DNA of 64,000 bases from Gemmatimonadota bacterium (GCA_007126035.1 SLCC01000015.1:36254-100253); one strand, 5' to 3'. Numbered from the stretch's first letter, positions 50,749-59,452 are shown. Notes: generated by a model not told the origin, from the sequence alone. Numbers and translations are program-made.

Positions 50749-51741
50749 TCAACGGTTTCGGAGTGTCTCCGCGAATGCCTGCCGCATCTTCTCGGCCGCG
50801 TCCAGCGCCCCTGTGGCCAGTTGGTTGAAGAAGTCCTTCGCCTCCTCGGTGTAGGACCTGCTGGCGGCCTCGAGGTCGTCCAGGTAGGGCCTGCGCGGGT
50901 CGCCGCGGCGCTGGTACTCGCCGCGCAGGATGCGGTCGTAGTCGCCGGCCTCGACCCAGTCCCTCAATTCCGCCGCCCGCAGCGTATGGAACGGGTGAGT
51001 CGCGCCCAGCAGGTTCAACACCTTGAAGACCGTGTCCGCCACGTCGCCGCTTTCCCGGTACTCGTCGGCCTGGGCCAGGAACTCGTTCAGGTCCGTCTCA
51101 TCGGGCCGACCGCCGCCGGCCATCTTCATGGATGTGGCCAGGGCCACCTGGGGGTCCTGGCAGGCCAGGAGCCCTGCCCGATCGGAGCTCAGCTCGCTCT
51201 TGCGGTACCATTCCAGGAGGCCCACCAGCACCGCCCTGGCGGCCAGCCCCACGATGGGATGGCCCATGTTGGCCAGTTGGATCAGGATGACCATCATGGT
51301 CCGGTAGAGCACGTGCCCGCTCATGACGTGGCCCAGCTCGTGGCCCATGAGGAAGACCAGCTCCCGGTCGTCCAGCAGTCTGAGGGCTCCGCTGTTGAGG
51401 ACGATGAACGGCCGTTCCATGCCGTAGGCGCCGGCATTGACCATGGGCGTCTGGGACACGAACAGCGGGTAGTGCTCAGGCGCGTCCATGGTCTCCAGTA
51501 CTTCCAGGTACCGGGCGTGCACGGACGGGAACTGCTTCTCGGACACGCGGACGGCGTTGGCCTGGAAGGCCAGCCTGATGGGCTTCTCGCCGAAGATGCC
51601 GAAGACCGTTCTGAGGACCTCATCGAAGACTGGAAGCCGCCGGAGCGCCGCCAGTGCGGCCCGGTCCGCCGGGTGCTCCCAGCTCTCCGCGTCGATGCCC
51701 GTCAGGATCGCGCGGTCTCGCTGGATCTCGTTGCTGGTCAT
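50749..51741 (-). CDS. M48-family zinc metallopeptidase
   Basis: 330 residues. Zinc site FLMGHELGHVMSGHV (HExxH) with a downstream ligand in SELSSDRAGLL, and a C-terminal helical region (AAEKMRQAFAETL). One hydrophobic segment around VILIQLANMGHPIVGLAARAVLVGLLEW may anchor or span the membrane. Resembles HtpX/Ste24-type or soluble M48 proteases that clear misfolded proteins. It ends 10 bases before purD. Confidence 0.88.
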   Translation of the reverse strand: MTSNEIQRDRAILTGIDAESWEHPADRAALAALRRLPVFDEVLRTVFGIFGEKPIRLAFQANAVRVSEKQFPSVHARYLEVLETMDAPEHYPLFVSQTPMVNAGAYGMERPFIVLNSGALRLLDDRELVFLMGHELGHVMSGHVLYRTMMVILIQLANMGHPIVGLAARAVLVGLLEWYRKSELSSDRAGLLACQDPQVALATSMKMAGGGRPDETDLNEFLAQADEYRESGDVADTVFKVLNLLGATHPFHTLRAAELRDWVEAGDYDRILRGEYQRRGDPRRPYLDDLEAASRSYTEEAKDFFNQLATGALDAAEKMRQAFAETLRNR

Positions 51742-51800
51742 TGGTCAGAGCCTCCTGTGATGGATGAGGGCCCCTACGAGTCGCGGTCGCCGACGGTTTC

Positions 51801-52961
51801 TCAGGGAGCGGCGTCCAGGGCGCCGGCGACGTCGGCGATCAGATCCTCCACATCCTCGATGCCCGCGGACAGGCGGACCAGCCCGTCGGTGATGCCCATG
51901 GCGGCCCTGTGCTCCGGGTCCACGGCGGCGTGGGTCTGGGTGGCGGGATGGCCGATGAGGCTCTCGACCCCGCCCAGGCTCTCGGCCAGCGCGAAGATGC
52001 GGGTGCCTTCCACCACCGCCCGCGCCCGCTCCAGCGAGCCGACCTCGATGCTGATCATGCCGCTGAACCCGGTCATCTGCCGTGTCGCCAGCTCGTGTTG
52101 GGGGTGCGACGGGAGGCCCGGGTAGTTGATCGCCACCACCTTGGGGTGCCCGCTCAGGAACTCGGCCAGGGCCTGGCCGTTCCGGTTGTGGGCTTCCATC
52201 CGTACCGCCAACGTCTTGGTGCCCCGCAGCGTGAGCCAGGCGTCCATGGGGCCTGGAATGCCGCCTGTGGCCTTCTGCATGTAGTACAGGTGCTCGGCCC
52301 AGTCGTCGTCGTCGGTCACGACCATACCGCCCACCACGTCGCTGTGCCCGTTCATGTATTTGGTGGTGGAATGCACCACCAGGTCGATCCCGAGCTCCAG
52401 GGGGCGCTGGTTGTACGGCGTGGCGAACGTGTTGTCCACGCAGGTGGGGATGCCCGCCTGACGCCCGATCTCCGCCGCTGCCGCCAGGTCGGTGATCCGC
52501 ATCATCGGGTTGGTCGGAGTCTCCAGGTAGATGAGCCGGGTGTCGGTGCGGATCGCCTTGCGGATCAGTTCCGGGTCCCGACCGTCCACGTAGGTGAACT
52601 CGATGCCGAGTCGCCCCAGCACGGTGTTGAACATACGCGGTGTGCCGCCGTACGTGTTCTCCTCGCTCACCACGTGGTCGCCGGCGGACAGTCTCTTGAC
52701 CACTGCCTCGATGGCGGCCAGGCCACTGCCGAAGGCGGCACCGTAGCGCCCGCCCTCCAGGGCTGCCACATTCGCCTGCAACGCGTCCCGGGTGGGGTTG
52801 GTCACCCGGGCGTACTCGTAGCCGGCCACCGGCTCGCCCAGCGCCGGCTGGACGTAGGTCGAGGTCTGGTAGACCGGCGGCATGATGGCACCGGTGCTGG
52901 GGTCCGGCCGCTGGCCGGCATGGATGGCGCGGGTGGCGAAGCGGTAGTCTCGATCGTTCAT
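51801..52961 (-). CDS. Cys/Met-metabolism PLP enzyme (cystathionine gamma-synthase or lyase)
   Basis: 386 residues from ATG 52961; the track start at 53291 adds a stretch without family match. Fold-type I motifs: YARVTNPTRDALQ, AAFGSGLAAIEA, TPTNPMMRI, VDNTFATPYNQRPL and the PLP lysine in HSTTKYMNGHSDVVGG. This pattern serves MetB, MetC, MegL and O-acetylhomoserine enzymes; the sequence alone does not separate them. Likely transsulfuration or methionine biosynthesis. Divergent from the hydrolase gene, overlapping region. Confidence 0.9.
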   Translation of the reverse strand: MNDRDYRFATRAIHAGQRPDPSTGAIMPPVYQTSTYVQPALGEPVAGYEYARVTNPTRDALQANVAALEGGRYGAAFGSGLAAIEAVVKRLSAGDHVVSEENTYGGTPRMFNTVLGRLGIEFTYVDGRDPELIRKAIRTDTRLIYLETPTNPMMRITDLAAAAEIGRQAGIPTCVDNTFATPYNQRPLELGIDLVVHSTTKYMNGHSDVVGGMVVTDDDDWAEHLYYMQKATGGIPGPMDAWLTLRGTKTLAVRMEAHNRNGQALAEFLSGHPKVVAINYPGLPSHPQHELATRQMTGFSGMISIEVGSLERARAVVEGTRIFALAESLGGVESLIGHPATQTHAAVDPEHRAAMGITDGLVRLSAGIEDVEDLIADVAGALDAAP

Positions 52962-53087
52962 TGACGGCAGTGGGTAGCGAGTCTTGTCGTGCATGCAGTG
53001 GAACAGGCCACGGAACATAGGAGGCGGCGGTTCACGCGGCCAGCGTTGCGCCGGATCCGGATGTTCCGCTGTCGGGAGAGGGGGAAG

Positions 53088-53888
53088 ATGTCGCCCAGCT
53101 TGAACAACAGGGAAGTGACAGCCGACGACGCGTCGCCGGACCGGTGGATGGCGGTGCTGCACGGGATCTTCGGTGCGGGCCGCAACTGGGCCATGGTAGC
53201 CAGGTCCATCGTCCGGTCCCGGCCGGAGTGGGGTCTCCTCCTTGTGGACCTGCGCCAGCACGCAGGGTCTCGCGGCTTCGATCCGCCGCACACCCTGTTC
53301 CGGACCGCGTCGGACCTGGACACACTACCGCCGGACCGGCCATTGACAGCGGTCATGGGCCATTCCTTCGGCGGCAAGGTAGCCCTGCTCCGGGGTCACG
53401 ACGACCCCGGATTGGAGCAGGTATGGGTCATCGACTCCACGCCCGACGTGGGCAAGCCCTGGGGCGGCCCCTGGTCGCTGCTGAGCCTGCTCCGGGAGCT
53501 GCCCGACCGCTTCGACCGCCGGTCTGAGGCGGTAACGGCGCTCCAGGCCCGGGGAGTGGGGGAGGGCATTGCCCGATGGATGGCGACGAACCTGGAGTGG
53601 CGCGACGATGCCTTCCGCTGGCGACTGGACCTGGACGACATGGAGGCCATGCTCCTGGAGTTCTACCGCACTGACCTGTGGCCGCTGGTGGAGGTGCCCA
53701 GGCCCGGGTTGACCATCCACTTCGTCCGGGCCACCGGCTCGGCCGTGCTCGGCGCCGACGCGCTGGGCAGGATCCGGGCGGCAGGAGAGGAGACGGGACG
53801 GGTCTTCCTCCACGAGGTCCAGGGCAACCACTGGCTCAACGCGGACAACCCGGACGCGCTGGTGGAGCTGCTGGTCGCCAATCTCTGA
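53088..53888 (+). CDS. alpha/beta-hydrolase (YbfF-like esterase)
   Basis: 266 residues from ATG 53088 (GGGGGAAG upstream). Oxyanion segment LHGIFGAGRNWA, nucleophile elbow MGHSFGGKVAL (Ser), catalytic histidine in VQGNHWLNADNP. YbfF-type esterases have this arrangement; substrate unknown. It starts divergently from the Cys/Met gene and is followed, after a promoter, by glmM. Confidence 0.88.
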   Translation: MSPSLNNREVTADDASPDRWMAVLHGIFGAGRNWAMVARSIVRSRPEWGLLLVDLRQHAGSRGFDPPHTLFRTASDLDTLPPDRPLTAVMGHSFGGKVALLRGHDDPGLEQVWVIDSTPDVGKPWGGPWSLLSLLRELPDRFDRRSEAVTALQARGVGEGIARWMATNLEWRDDAFRWRLDLDDMEAMLLEFYRTDLWPLVEVPRPGLTIHFVRATGSAVLGADALGRIRAAGEETGRVFLHEVQGNHWLNADNPDALVELLVANL

Positions 53889-53918
53889 TTGACGAGGGCC
53901 GGCAGGACCCGGTACCTT
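53889..53918 (+). promoter_or_regulatory. glmM promoter candidate, TTGACG-N18-TACCTT
   Basis: TTGACG (53889-53894), 18 bases, TACCTT (53913-53918). It begins one base after the stop of the hydrolase gene and is one of four N18 sites in the window. Confidence 0.4.
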
Positions 53919-54042
53919 CTGTTCTGGGAAAGGGGGCCGATCGCTCCGTGGCGACGGCCTCTTTCTTCTGATCGCCCGGCCGCTGCTCCCGCGGGTGTTG
54001 GCCACTGTGCCTCCGGCACCACTAACCCTGAATCAGGACCAG

Positions 54043-55434
54043 ATGTCGTTTCAGATCCCCGAAGGCCTCATGGTCAGCGTGTCGGGCGTGCGCGGTCGGG
54101 TGGGTGAATCCCTCACCCCCGACGTGGTGACACGGTTCACCGCCGCCCTCGGCGCATACCTGCGTGATGCCAGCGCCCGGTCACCCCGCGTCGTCCTGGG
54201 CCGCGACTCCCGGACGTCCGGCCCGCTCCTGGCCCGTGCCGCGAGCGCCGCCCTGGAAGGCGTGGGCTGCCACGTCATAGACCTGGGCATGGTGCCCACG
54301 CCAACGGCGCTCCTCGCCATCAGCCACCACGACGCGGTCGGTGGAGTGATCGTCACCGCCAGTCACAACCCCGTGGAGTGGAACGCCCTCAAGCTGGCAT
54401 CCGGTCAGGCCATGTTCCTGGACGCGGAGGAGGCGCTGGCCATGCGGGCATACCTCGATCGTCCCATTCCTTGGCAGCCCTGGGACAGGATCGGGGGGCG
54501 GGAGGTGGACGAAGATGCGGCTCGTCGGCACATCGACCGGATCCTGAGCCTCCCCTACCTGGACGTTCCGGCGCTCCGGCAACGGCGGTTCGTGGTGGCG
54601 CTGGACTGTATCCGTGGCGCCGGTGCGGTTACCCTGCCGACGCTGCTGGAGGAGCTGGGTTGCCAGGTCCACGGGATCAACCTTGATCCGGACGGCCGGT
54701 TCCCCCGGCCGCCGGAACCGGTGGCCGCCAACCTGGGAGAGCTGGAGGCGGTGGTGCGCGAAGCTGGCGCCGATGTGGGCCTGGCCACTGACCCCGACGC
54801 CGACCGGCTCTCGCTCGTCGACGAGCGGGGCCGCGCTCCGGGCGAGGACTATACGCTGGCCCTGGCGGCGCGACTCGTGCTCCGGCACAGAAGTGGCCCC
54901 GTGGTGACCAACCTGTCCACCAGCCGCGTGGTCGAGGACGTGGCGGCGAATGCCGGCGTCCCGTCCCACCGTGCGGCGGTGGGCGAGATCAACGTGGCCC
55001 GGCGAATGCAGTCAGAAGGTGCTGTGGTCGGTGGCGAGGGCAATGGCGGCGTCATCCTGCCGGATGTACAGCTGACGCGTGACGCTCACGTGGCCGCGGC
55101 CCTCACACTCCAGCTCATGCTGGAAACGGGTCAGACCATGAGCGAGCTCGTGGGCGCGGCGCCACGCTACAGCATAGTGAAGGCGACGGCTCCCCGGGGC
55201 CGTGGTGACCTCGACCTGGCCTATCGACGCATCGAGGAGGCAATGGACGTCCAGGTCTCCGACCGGCAGGACGGGCTGTGGCTCGGCTGGCCTGAGGCAC
55301 GGCGTTGGTTGCATTTCCGGCCCTCGGGCACGGAGCCGATAGTGCGGCTGATAGCCGAGGCACCTGAAGAAGAAGAGGCGCGCCGCCTGGTAGAGGCGGC
55401 GCAAGCAGAACTGGATCGGCTGGAACGGGAGTAG
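54043..55434 (+). CDS. glmM: Phosphoglucosamine/phosphohexose mutase, GlmM-like
   Basis: 463 residues from ATG 54043 (AGGA five bases upstream). Catalytic serine loop VTASHNPVEWNA, metal site DPDADRLSLVDE, sugar loop GEGNGGVI and phosphate loop RPSGTEPIVRLI are intact. It begins SVSGVRGRVGESLTPD, where GlmM usually has GTDGIRG, so it may be a broader phosphomannomutase/phosphoglucomutase family member. Direct co-location with glmS two bases downstream favours the glucosamine pathway to UDP-GlcNAc. Confidence 0.85.
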   Translation: MSFQIPEGLMVSVSGVRGRVGESLTPDVVTRFTAALGAYLRDASARSPRVVLGRDSRTSGPLLARAASAALEGVGCHVIDLGMVPTPTALLAISHHDAVGGVIVTASHNPVEWNALKLASGQAMFLDAEEALAMRAYLDRPIPWQPWDRIGGREVDEDAARRHIDRILSLPYLDVPALRQRRFVVALDCIRGAGAVTLPTLLEELGCQVHGINLDPDGRFPRPPEPVAANLGELEAVVREAGADVGLATDPDADRLSLVDERGRAPGEDYTLALAARLVLRHRSGPVVTNLSTSRVVEDVAANAGVPSHRAAVGEINVARRMQSEGAVVGGEGNGGVILPDVQLTRDAHVAAALTLQLMLETGQTMSELVGAAPRYSIVKATAPRGRGDLDLAYRRIEEAMDVQVSDRQDGLWLGWPEARRWLHFRPSGTEPIVRLIAEAPEEEEARRLVEAAQAELDRLERE

Positions 55435-55436
55435 AC

Positions 55437-57269
55437 ATGTGCGGCATCGTAGGATACGTGGGGGGGCGTGAGGCCACGCCTCTGCTCATCGAGGGACTTC
55501 GTCGCCTGGAGTACAGGGGCTACGACTCGGCGGGGGGGACCATAACCGACAACGGCGGTCTGGTCACCCGTAAGGCCGTGGGCAAGATCAGGGACCTGGA
55601 GAATGCCCTCCAGCGGAACGGGTTGCCCGATTCAGCGATCGGTATAGCCCACACCCGCTGGGCCACCCACGGCGCGCCGAACGAGATCAACGCCCACCCG
55701 CACAGCGATTGCACCGGTGAGATATCCCTGGTGCACAACGGCATCATCGAGAACGCCGGCACCCTGAAGAAGAAGCTGGTGAGCCTGGGCCACGAGTTCC
55801 GGACGGAGACTGATACCGAAGTCATCGCCCACCTCATCGAGGAGACCTACGACGCCTCCCTGGAGGAGGCGGTCCGTACCGCCCTGTCCCAGATCGAGGG
55901 GGCGTACGGGCTGGCCATCATGAGCTCCCGGGAGCCGGGAACGATCATCGGGGCCCGGAACGGGAGCCCGCTCCTGGTCGGCATCGGGGATAACGACGAG
56001 TACTTCCTTGCCAGCGACATCGCCGCCGTTTTGGCCCATACCAGGGACTTCGTCTACCTGGAGGATGGCGAGATGGCGGTCCTCACCCGTGACGGCTACC
56101 AGATCTACTCCCTGAAGGGGAGCCAGATCGACAAGGACGTCACCCACGTGGACTGGGACCTGGACGCCATCGAGAAGAGCGGGTACGACCACTTCATGAT
56201 GAAGGAGATCTCCGAGCAGCCGGAGACCCTGGAGAACACCATGAGGGGCCGGCTCCTGGAGGAGGAGGGCACGGCCAAGCTGGGCGGTCTCCAGCACCTC
56301 ATGGATGAGCTGCAGGAGACCGACGACATCATCATCACCGCCTGCGGCACCTCCTGGCACGCCGCCATCATCGGCGAGTACATGCTCGAGGAGCTGGCCG
56401 GCATACCCGTGGAAGTCGAGTACGCGTCCGAGTTCCGGTACCGGAACCCGGTGATCCGGCCCGGGACCGTGGTCATGGCCATCAGCCAGTCCGGTGAGAC
56501 TGCCGACACGCTGGCCGCGGTCCGCGAGGCCAAGCGCCACGGCGCCACCGCCATGGGTATAGTGAACGTGGTAGGCTCCACCATCGCCAGGGAGACGGAT
56601 GGCGGTGTCTACATCCACGCTGGCCCCGAGATCGGCGTGGCATCCACCAAGGCCTTCACCAGCCAGGTGATCACGCTGGCCCTGGTCACCCTCCTCATGG
56701 CCCGGCAGCGGAAGATGTCGGTGATCCAGGGGCGGGAGATAGTGCAGGCCCTGAAGGCGCTGCCCGAGCAGGTTGAGCGGGTCCTCGAGCTGGACGCGCC
56801 CATCCGGGAGCTGGCGCGCACCTACAAGGACGCGGCCAACTTCCTCTACCTGGGCCGGGGCTACAACTTCCCCACAGCCCTCGAGGGCGCGCTCAAGCTG
56901 AAAGAGATCAGCTACATCCACGCCGAGGGGCTGCCCGCCGCCGAGATGAAGCACGGCCCCATCGCCCTGATCACCGAAGACATGCCCGTGGTGATCGTCG
57001 CCCCCAACGACGGGGTCTACAACAAGGTGGTCTCCAACATCGAAGAAGTGAAGGCCCGGGGCGGCCGGGTAATCGCCGTCGTCAGCGACGGGAACGTGGA
57101 GCTGGCGGAGAAGGTGGATCACCTCATCACCATTCCCGAGACCATCGACATGCTCACGCCGGTGCTGGCCACCGTCCCGCTCCAACTGCTGGCCTACCAC
57201 ATCGCGGTGTTGCGCGGCTGCAACGTGGACCAGCCGCGGAACCTGGCCAAGTCAGTGACCGTCGAATAG
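55437..57269 (+). CDS. glmS: Glutamine-fructose-6-phosphate aminotransferase
   Basis: 610 residues. First enzyme of the hexosamine pathway: makes glucosamine-6-phosphate from fructose-6-phosphate and glutamine. N-terminal Ntn nucleophile Cys2 (MCGIVGYVGG), TRWATHG; two SIS sugar-isomerase domains (ACGTSWHAA, ISQSGETADT, GRGYNFPTALEGALKLKEISY) follow. Two bases after glmM. No glmS ribozyme is placed upstream, as the genes nearly abut. Confidence 0.98.
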   Translation: MCGIVGYVGGREATPLLIEGLRRLEYRGYDSAGGTITDNGGLVTRKAVGKIRDLENALQRNGLPDSAIGIAHTRWATHGAPNEINAHPHSDCTGEISLVHNGIIENAGTLKKKLVSLGHEFRTETDTEVIAHLIEETYDASLEEAVRTALSQIEGAYGLAIMSSREPGTIIGARNGSPLLVGIGDNDEYFLASDIAAVLAHTRDFVYLEDGEMAVLTRDGYQIYSLKGSQIDKDVTHVDWDLDAIEKSGYDHFMMKEISEQPETLENTMRGRLLEEEGTAKLGGLQHLMDELQETDDIIITACGTSWHAAIIGEYMLEELAGIPVEVEYASEFRYRNPVIRPGTVVMAISQSGETADTLAAVREAKRHGATAMGIVNVVGSTIARETDGGVYIHAGPEIGVASTKAFTSQVITLALVTLLMARQRKMSVIQGREIVQALKALPEQVERVLELDAPIRELARTYKDAANFLYLGRGYNFPTALEGALKLKEISYIHAEGLPAAEMKHGPIALITEDMPVVIVAPNDGVYNKVVSNIEEVKARGGRVIAVVSDGNVELAEKVDHLITIPETIDMLTPVLATVPLQLLAYHIAVLRGCNVDQPRNLAKSVTVE

Positions 57270-57272
57270 ATC

Positions 57273-57713
57273 GTGCGGGTCGTACTCCAGCGGGTGAGTC
57301 GCGGCCAGGTCCGGGTCGACGGCCACACCGTCGGTCAGATCGGCCATGGCTATGTCCTGCTTGTGGGATTCACCCACGACGACGGCGAAGCCAGTATGGT
57401 CTGGATGGCGGACAAGATCGTGGGGCTGCGCCTGTTCCGGGATCCCGACGACAAGATGAACCTGTCTCTGGACGACGTGGATGGCTCGCTCCTGGTCGTC
57501 AGCCAGTTCACCCTCTATGGCGATACCCGCAAGGGCCGCCGGCCCAGCTTCGTAGACGCTGCCGGGCCTGACCTGGCCGTCCCCCTCTACGAACGCTTCC
57601 TCGCGCTGCTCCGGGAAAGGGTCCCGGGACGAGTGGAGAGCGGCGAGTTCGGCGCCATGATGGACGTGGAGCTGGTCAACGACGGCCCGGTAACCCTGGT
57701 CCTGGAGCGATGA
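57273..57713 (+). CDS. dtd: D-aminoacyl-tRNA deacylase
   Basis: 146 residues from GTG three bases after glmS. Removes D-amino acids (and glycine from tRNA-Ala) from tRNA. Family motifs SQFTLYGD and NDGPVTLVLE are at about 78-85 and 137-146. The maf start overlaps its stop by 4 bases. Confidence 0.95.
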   Translation: MRVVLQRVSRGQVRVDGHTVGQIGHGYVLLVGFTHDDGEASMVWMADKIVGLRLFRDPDDKMNLSLDDVDGSLLVVSQFTLYGDTRKGRRPSFVDAAGPDLAVPLYERFLALLRERVPGRVESGEFGAMMDVELVNDGPVTLVLER

Positions 57714-58360
57714 CCGCACGCGACGCCGCGCCCGCCGGCCACACGGCGGCAGCACCCACCGGCCCCCCCATCGTCCTGGCCTCCCAGTCCCCCCGCCGCC
57801 GTGAGCTCCTCCAGCAGCTGGGCCTCGCCTTCCAGGTGGAGCCGGCCCGCGTGGACGAGTCGCTCCTGCCCGGGGAGGACGCCGCGGAGCACGTGCGGCG
57901 TTTGGCTCTGGAGAAGGCACGTGCCGTCGCCGCTCGCCGGCCCGAGGCCCTGGTCATAGCCGGCGATACCGCCGTGGTGCTCGACGACCAGGTCATGGCC
58001 AAGCCCCGGGACACCGAAGACGCCGTGGCCATGCTCCTTCGCCTCCAGGGCAAAACGCACCGGGTCGAGACCGGCGTGGCAGTGGCGGTGCCCGGTGGAC
58101 GCGCCCTGGCCGACGTGGTGGGGGCGGACGTCACCTTCCGCGCCTTCGACGAGGACTTCGCCCGCGCCTACGTTGCTACCGGCGAGCCCATGGACAAGGC
58201 AGGGGCGTACGGGATCCAGGGGCACGGCGCGGCGCTGGTGGAGGCGGTTGCCGGGGACTACTTCGCGGTGGTGGGGTTGCCCATCGCCCGGGTGGTGGTG
58301 ATGCTGGAGGAGGGAGGGTGGAGGTACGCGTTCGGGGGTGGGGTGAGGGAGATTGGGTGA
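57710..58360 (+). CDS. maf: Maf-family nucleotide pyrophosphatase
   Basis: 216 residues. Hydrolyses dTTP/UTP or modified nucleotides, limiting misincorporation; related to septum control. Opening IVLASQSPRRRELLQQLG, central IAGDTAVVLDD and GKPRDT-like AKPRDTEDAV plus GAYGIQGHGAALVEAVAGDY are typical. N-terminal 18 residues are extra. The stop codon lies six bases before the first tandem-repeat array. Confidence 0.93.
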   Translation: MTARDAAPAGHTAAAPTGPPIVLASQSPRRRELLQQLGLAFQVEPARVDESLLPGEDAAEHVRRLALEKARAVAARRPEALVIAGDTAVVLDDQVMAKPRDTEDAVAMLLRLQGKTHRVETGVAVAVPGGRALADVVGADVTFRAFDEDFARAYVATGEPMDKAGAYGIQGHGAALVEAVAGDYFAVVGLPIARVVVMLEEGGWRYAFGGGVREIG

Positions 58361-58365
58361 GGGTT

Positions 58366-58648
58366 GAACAGCGAGAGGCCGGAAAGCGGAAGGCGGAAAG
58401 CGGAACAGCGAGAGGCCGGAAAGCGGAAGGCGGAAAGCGGAACAGCGAGAGGCCGGAAAGCGGAAGGCGGAAGACGGAAAGCGGAACAGCGAGAGGCCGG
58501 AAAGCGGAAAGCGGAAGGCGGAAAGCGGAACAGCGAGAGGCCGGAAAGCGGAAGGCGGAAGACGGAAAGCGGAACAGCGAGAGGCCGGAAAGCGGAAGGC
58601 GGAAGGCGGAAAGCGGAACAGCGAGAGGCCGGAAAGCGGAAGGGGAAG
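58366..58648 (+). repeat. repeat array A: six 37/44-base units of GGAARGC type
   Basis: Each unit reads GAACAGCGAGAGGCC followed by three or four 7-base elements (GGAAAGC, GGAAGGC or GGAAGAC). Units begin at 58366, 58403, 58440, 58484, 58528, 58572 and, partial, 58616; the first two are 37 bases, the next four 44. Neither length is a multiple of three, so no stop codon appears and ORF callers see open frames on both strands. The array lies six bases after maf and 20 bases before the end of the four-helix gene. Confidence 0.97.
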
Positions 58649-58667
58649 TTGAAGGTGGGCCGGGGGG

Positions 58668-59036
58668 TCACGCGTTCTTCCAGTGTTGGATCAGGCGGGT
58701 GAGCATCATGCCGAGGCGGTGGAGGTAGTTGTCGGCCTGGTTGATCAGGGGGCGGTCGGCGAGGCGGAGCATGCGGACTTCCCTCATTCCCGAGGCGCAC
58801 TCATTGGCTGAGCCGCGTGCGCTGCTGTACCGAGCGGCCTTGCTGCCGGGCTCCTCGCTTCCCGAGCCTTCCGCGATGTTGAGGTGGATCGAGCGCGCTG
58901 AGGATTGCAGGTGCGCGCCGAGGTCGCCGAAACCCCGCGGGAGCCCGGCCACGATCGTAACCACCACTTCCATCAGCTGCATGGCCACCTTGTGGGCGTC
59001 CGGCTCTTCGAACGGATATCTCTTGGGATCTGTCAT
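58668..59036 (-). CDS. S23/IVP-type four-helix-bundle protein
   Basis: 122 residues from ATG 59036. The pattern FxEPDAHKVAMQLMEVVVTIV, then LQSSARSIHLNIAEGSGS, then ANECASGMREVRML and NYLHRLGMMLTRLIQHW matches the 23S rRNA intervening-sequence (S23) four-helix-bundle family, which also includes Avd of diversity-generating retroelements. NIAEGSG is the family signature. Known members bind nucleic acid or partner proteins; function mostly unknown. It is flanked within 20 and 79 bases by two repeat arrays in opposite orientation. No reverse transcriptase is in the window. Confidence 0.85.
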   Translation of the reverse strand: MTDPKRYPFEEPDAHKVAMQLMEVVVTIVAGLPRGFGDLGAHLQSSARSIHLNIAEGSGSEEPGSKAARYSSARGSANECASGMREVRMLRLADRPLINQADNYLHRLGMMLTRLIQHWKNA

Positions 59037-59114
59037 ATTACCCGTAGCCTCTTCTGCTGGCGCCACGATACGTGTTGCAGCGGGGCACTCCCATAGCCCA
59101 AAGGGACGCCCCCC

Positions 59115-59452
59115 CTTCCGTTTTCCGGCTTCTCTCTTCCGTCTTTCCGTTTTCCGGCTTTTCGCCTTTCCCCCTTCCGTTTTCCGGCTTCTCCCTTCCG
59201 CCTTTCCGTTTTCCGGCTTTTCGCCTTTCCCCCTTCCGTTTTCCGGCTTCTCCCTTCCGCCTTTCCGTTTTCCGGCTTTTCGCCTTTCCCCTTTCCGTTT
59301 TCCGGCTTCTCCCTTCCGCCTTTTCCGTTTCCGGCTTTTCGCCTTTCCCCTTTCCGTTTTCCGGCTTTTCGCCTTTCCCCCTTCCGTTTTCCGGCTTCTC
59401 CCTTCCGCCTTTCCGTTTCCGGCTTTTCGCCTTTCCCGCCTCTCCGTTTTCC
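59115..59452 (-). repeat. repeat array B: 59-base units, inverted relative to array A
   Basis: On the plus strand three full units CTTCCGTTTTCCGGCTTCTCCCTTCCGCC... begin at 59115, 59174 and 59233 (period 59); from 59292 to about 59452 the units degrade. On the minus strand it reads GCCGGAAAACGGAA, one base away from the GGCCGGAAAGCGGAA of array A. It ends about 79 bases before the glpK ATG, so it fills most of the 494 bases between the four-helix gene and glpK. Confidence 0.97.

Noticed and set aside
55300-55437. glmS ribozyme
   Set aside because: Only two bases separate glmM and glmS, leaving no room for the ribozyme.
55632-57200. 522-residue minus-strand ORF
   Set aside because: Shadow of glmS on the opposite strand.
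58366-58648. CRISPR array
   Set aside because: Spacers are not unique: the intervals are themselves repeats, and no cas genes are nearby.
58318-58728. ORFs of 112-180 residues in array A on both strands
   Set aside because: They are made of repeat units translated in rotating frames (AESG, RKAE, SAFR patterns), with no ribosome site and no protein-like composition.
58668-59036. Diversity-generating retroelement (Avd)
   Set aside because: No reverse transcriptase and no template/variable repeat pair are present in the window; only the shared four-helix fold suggests it.
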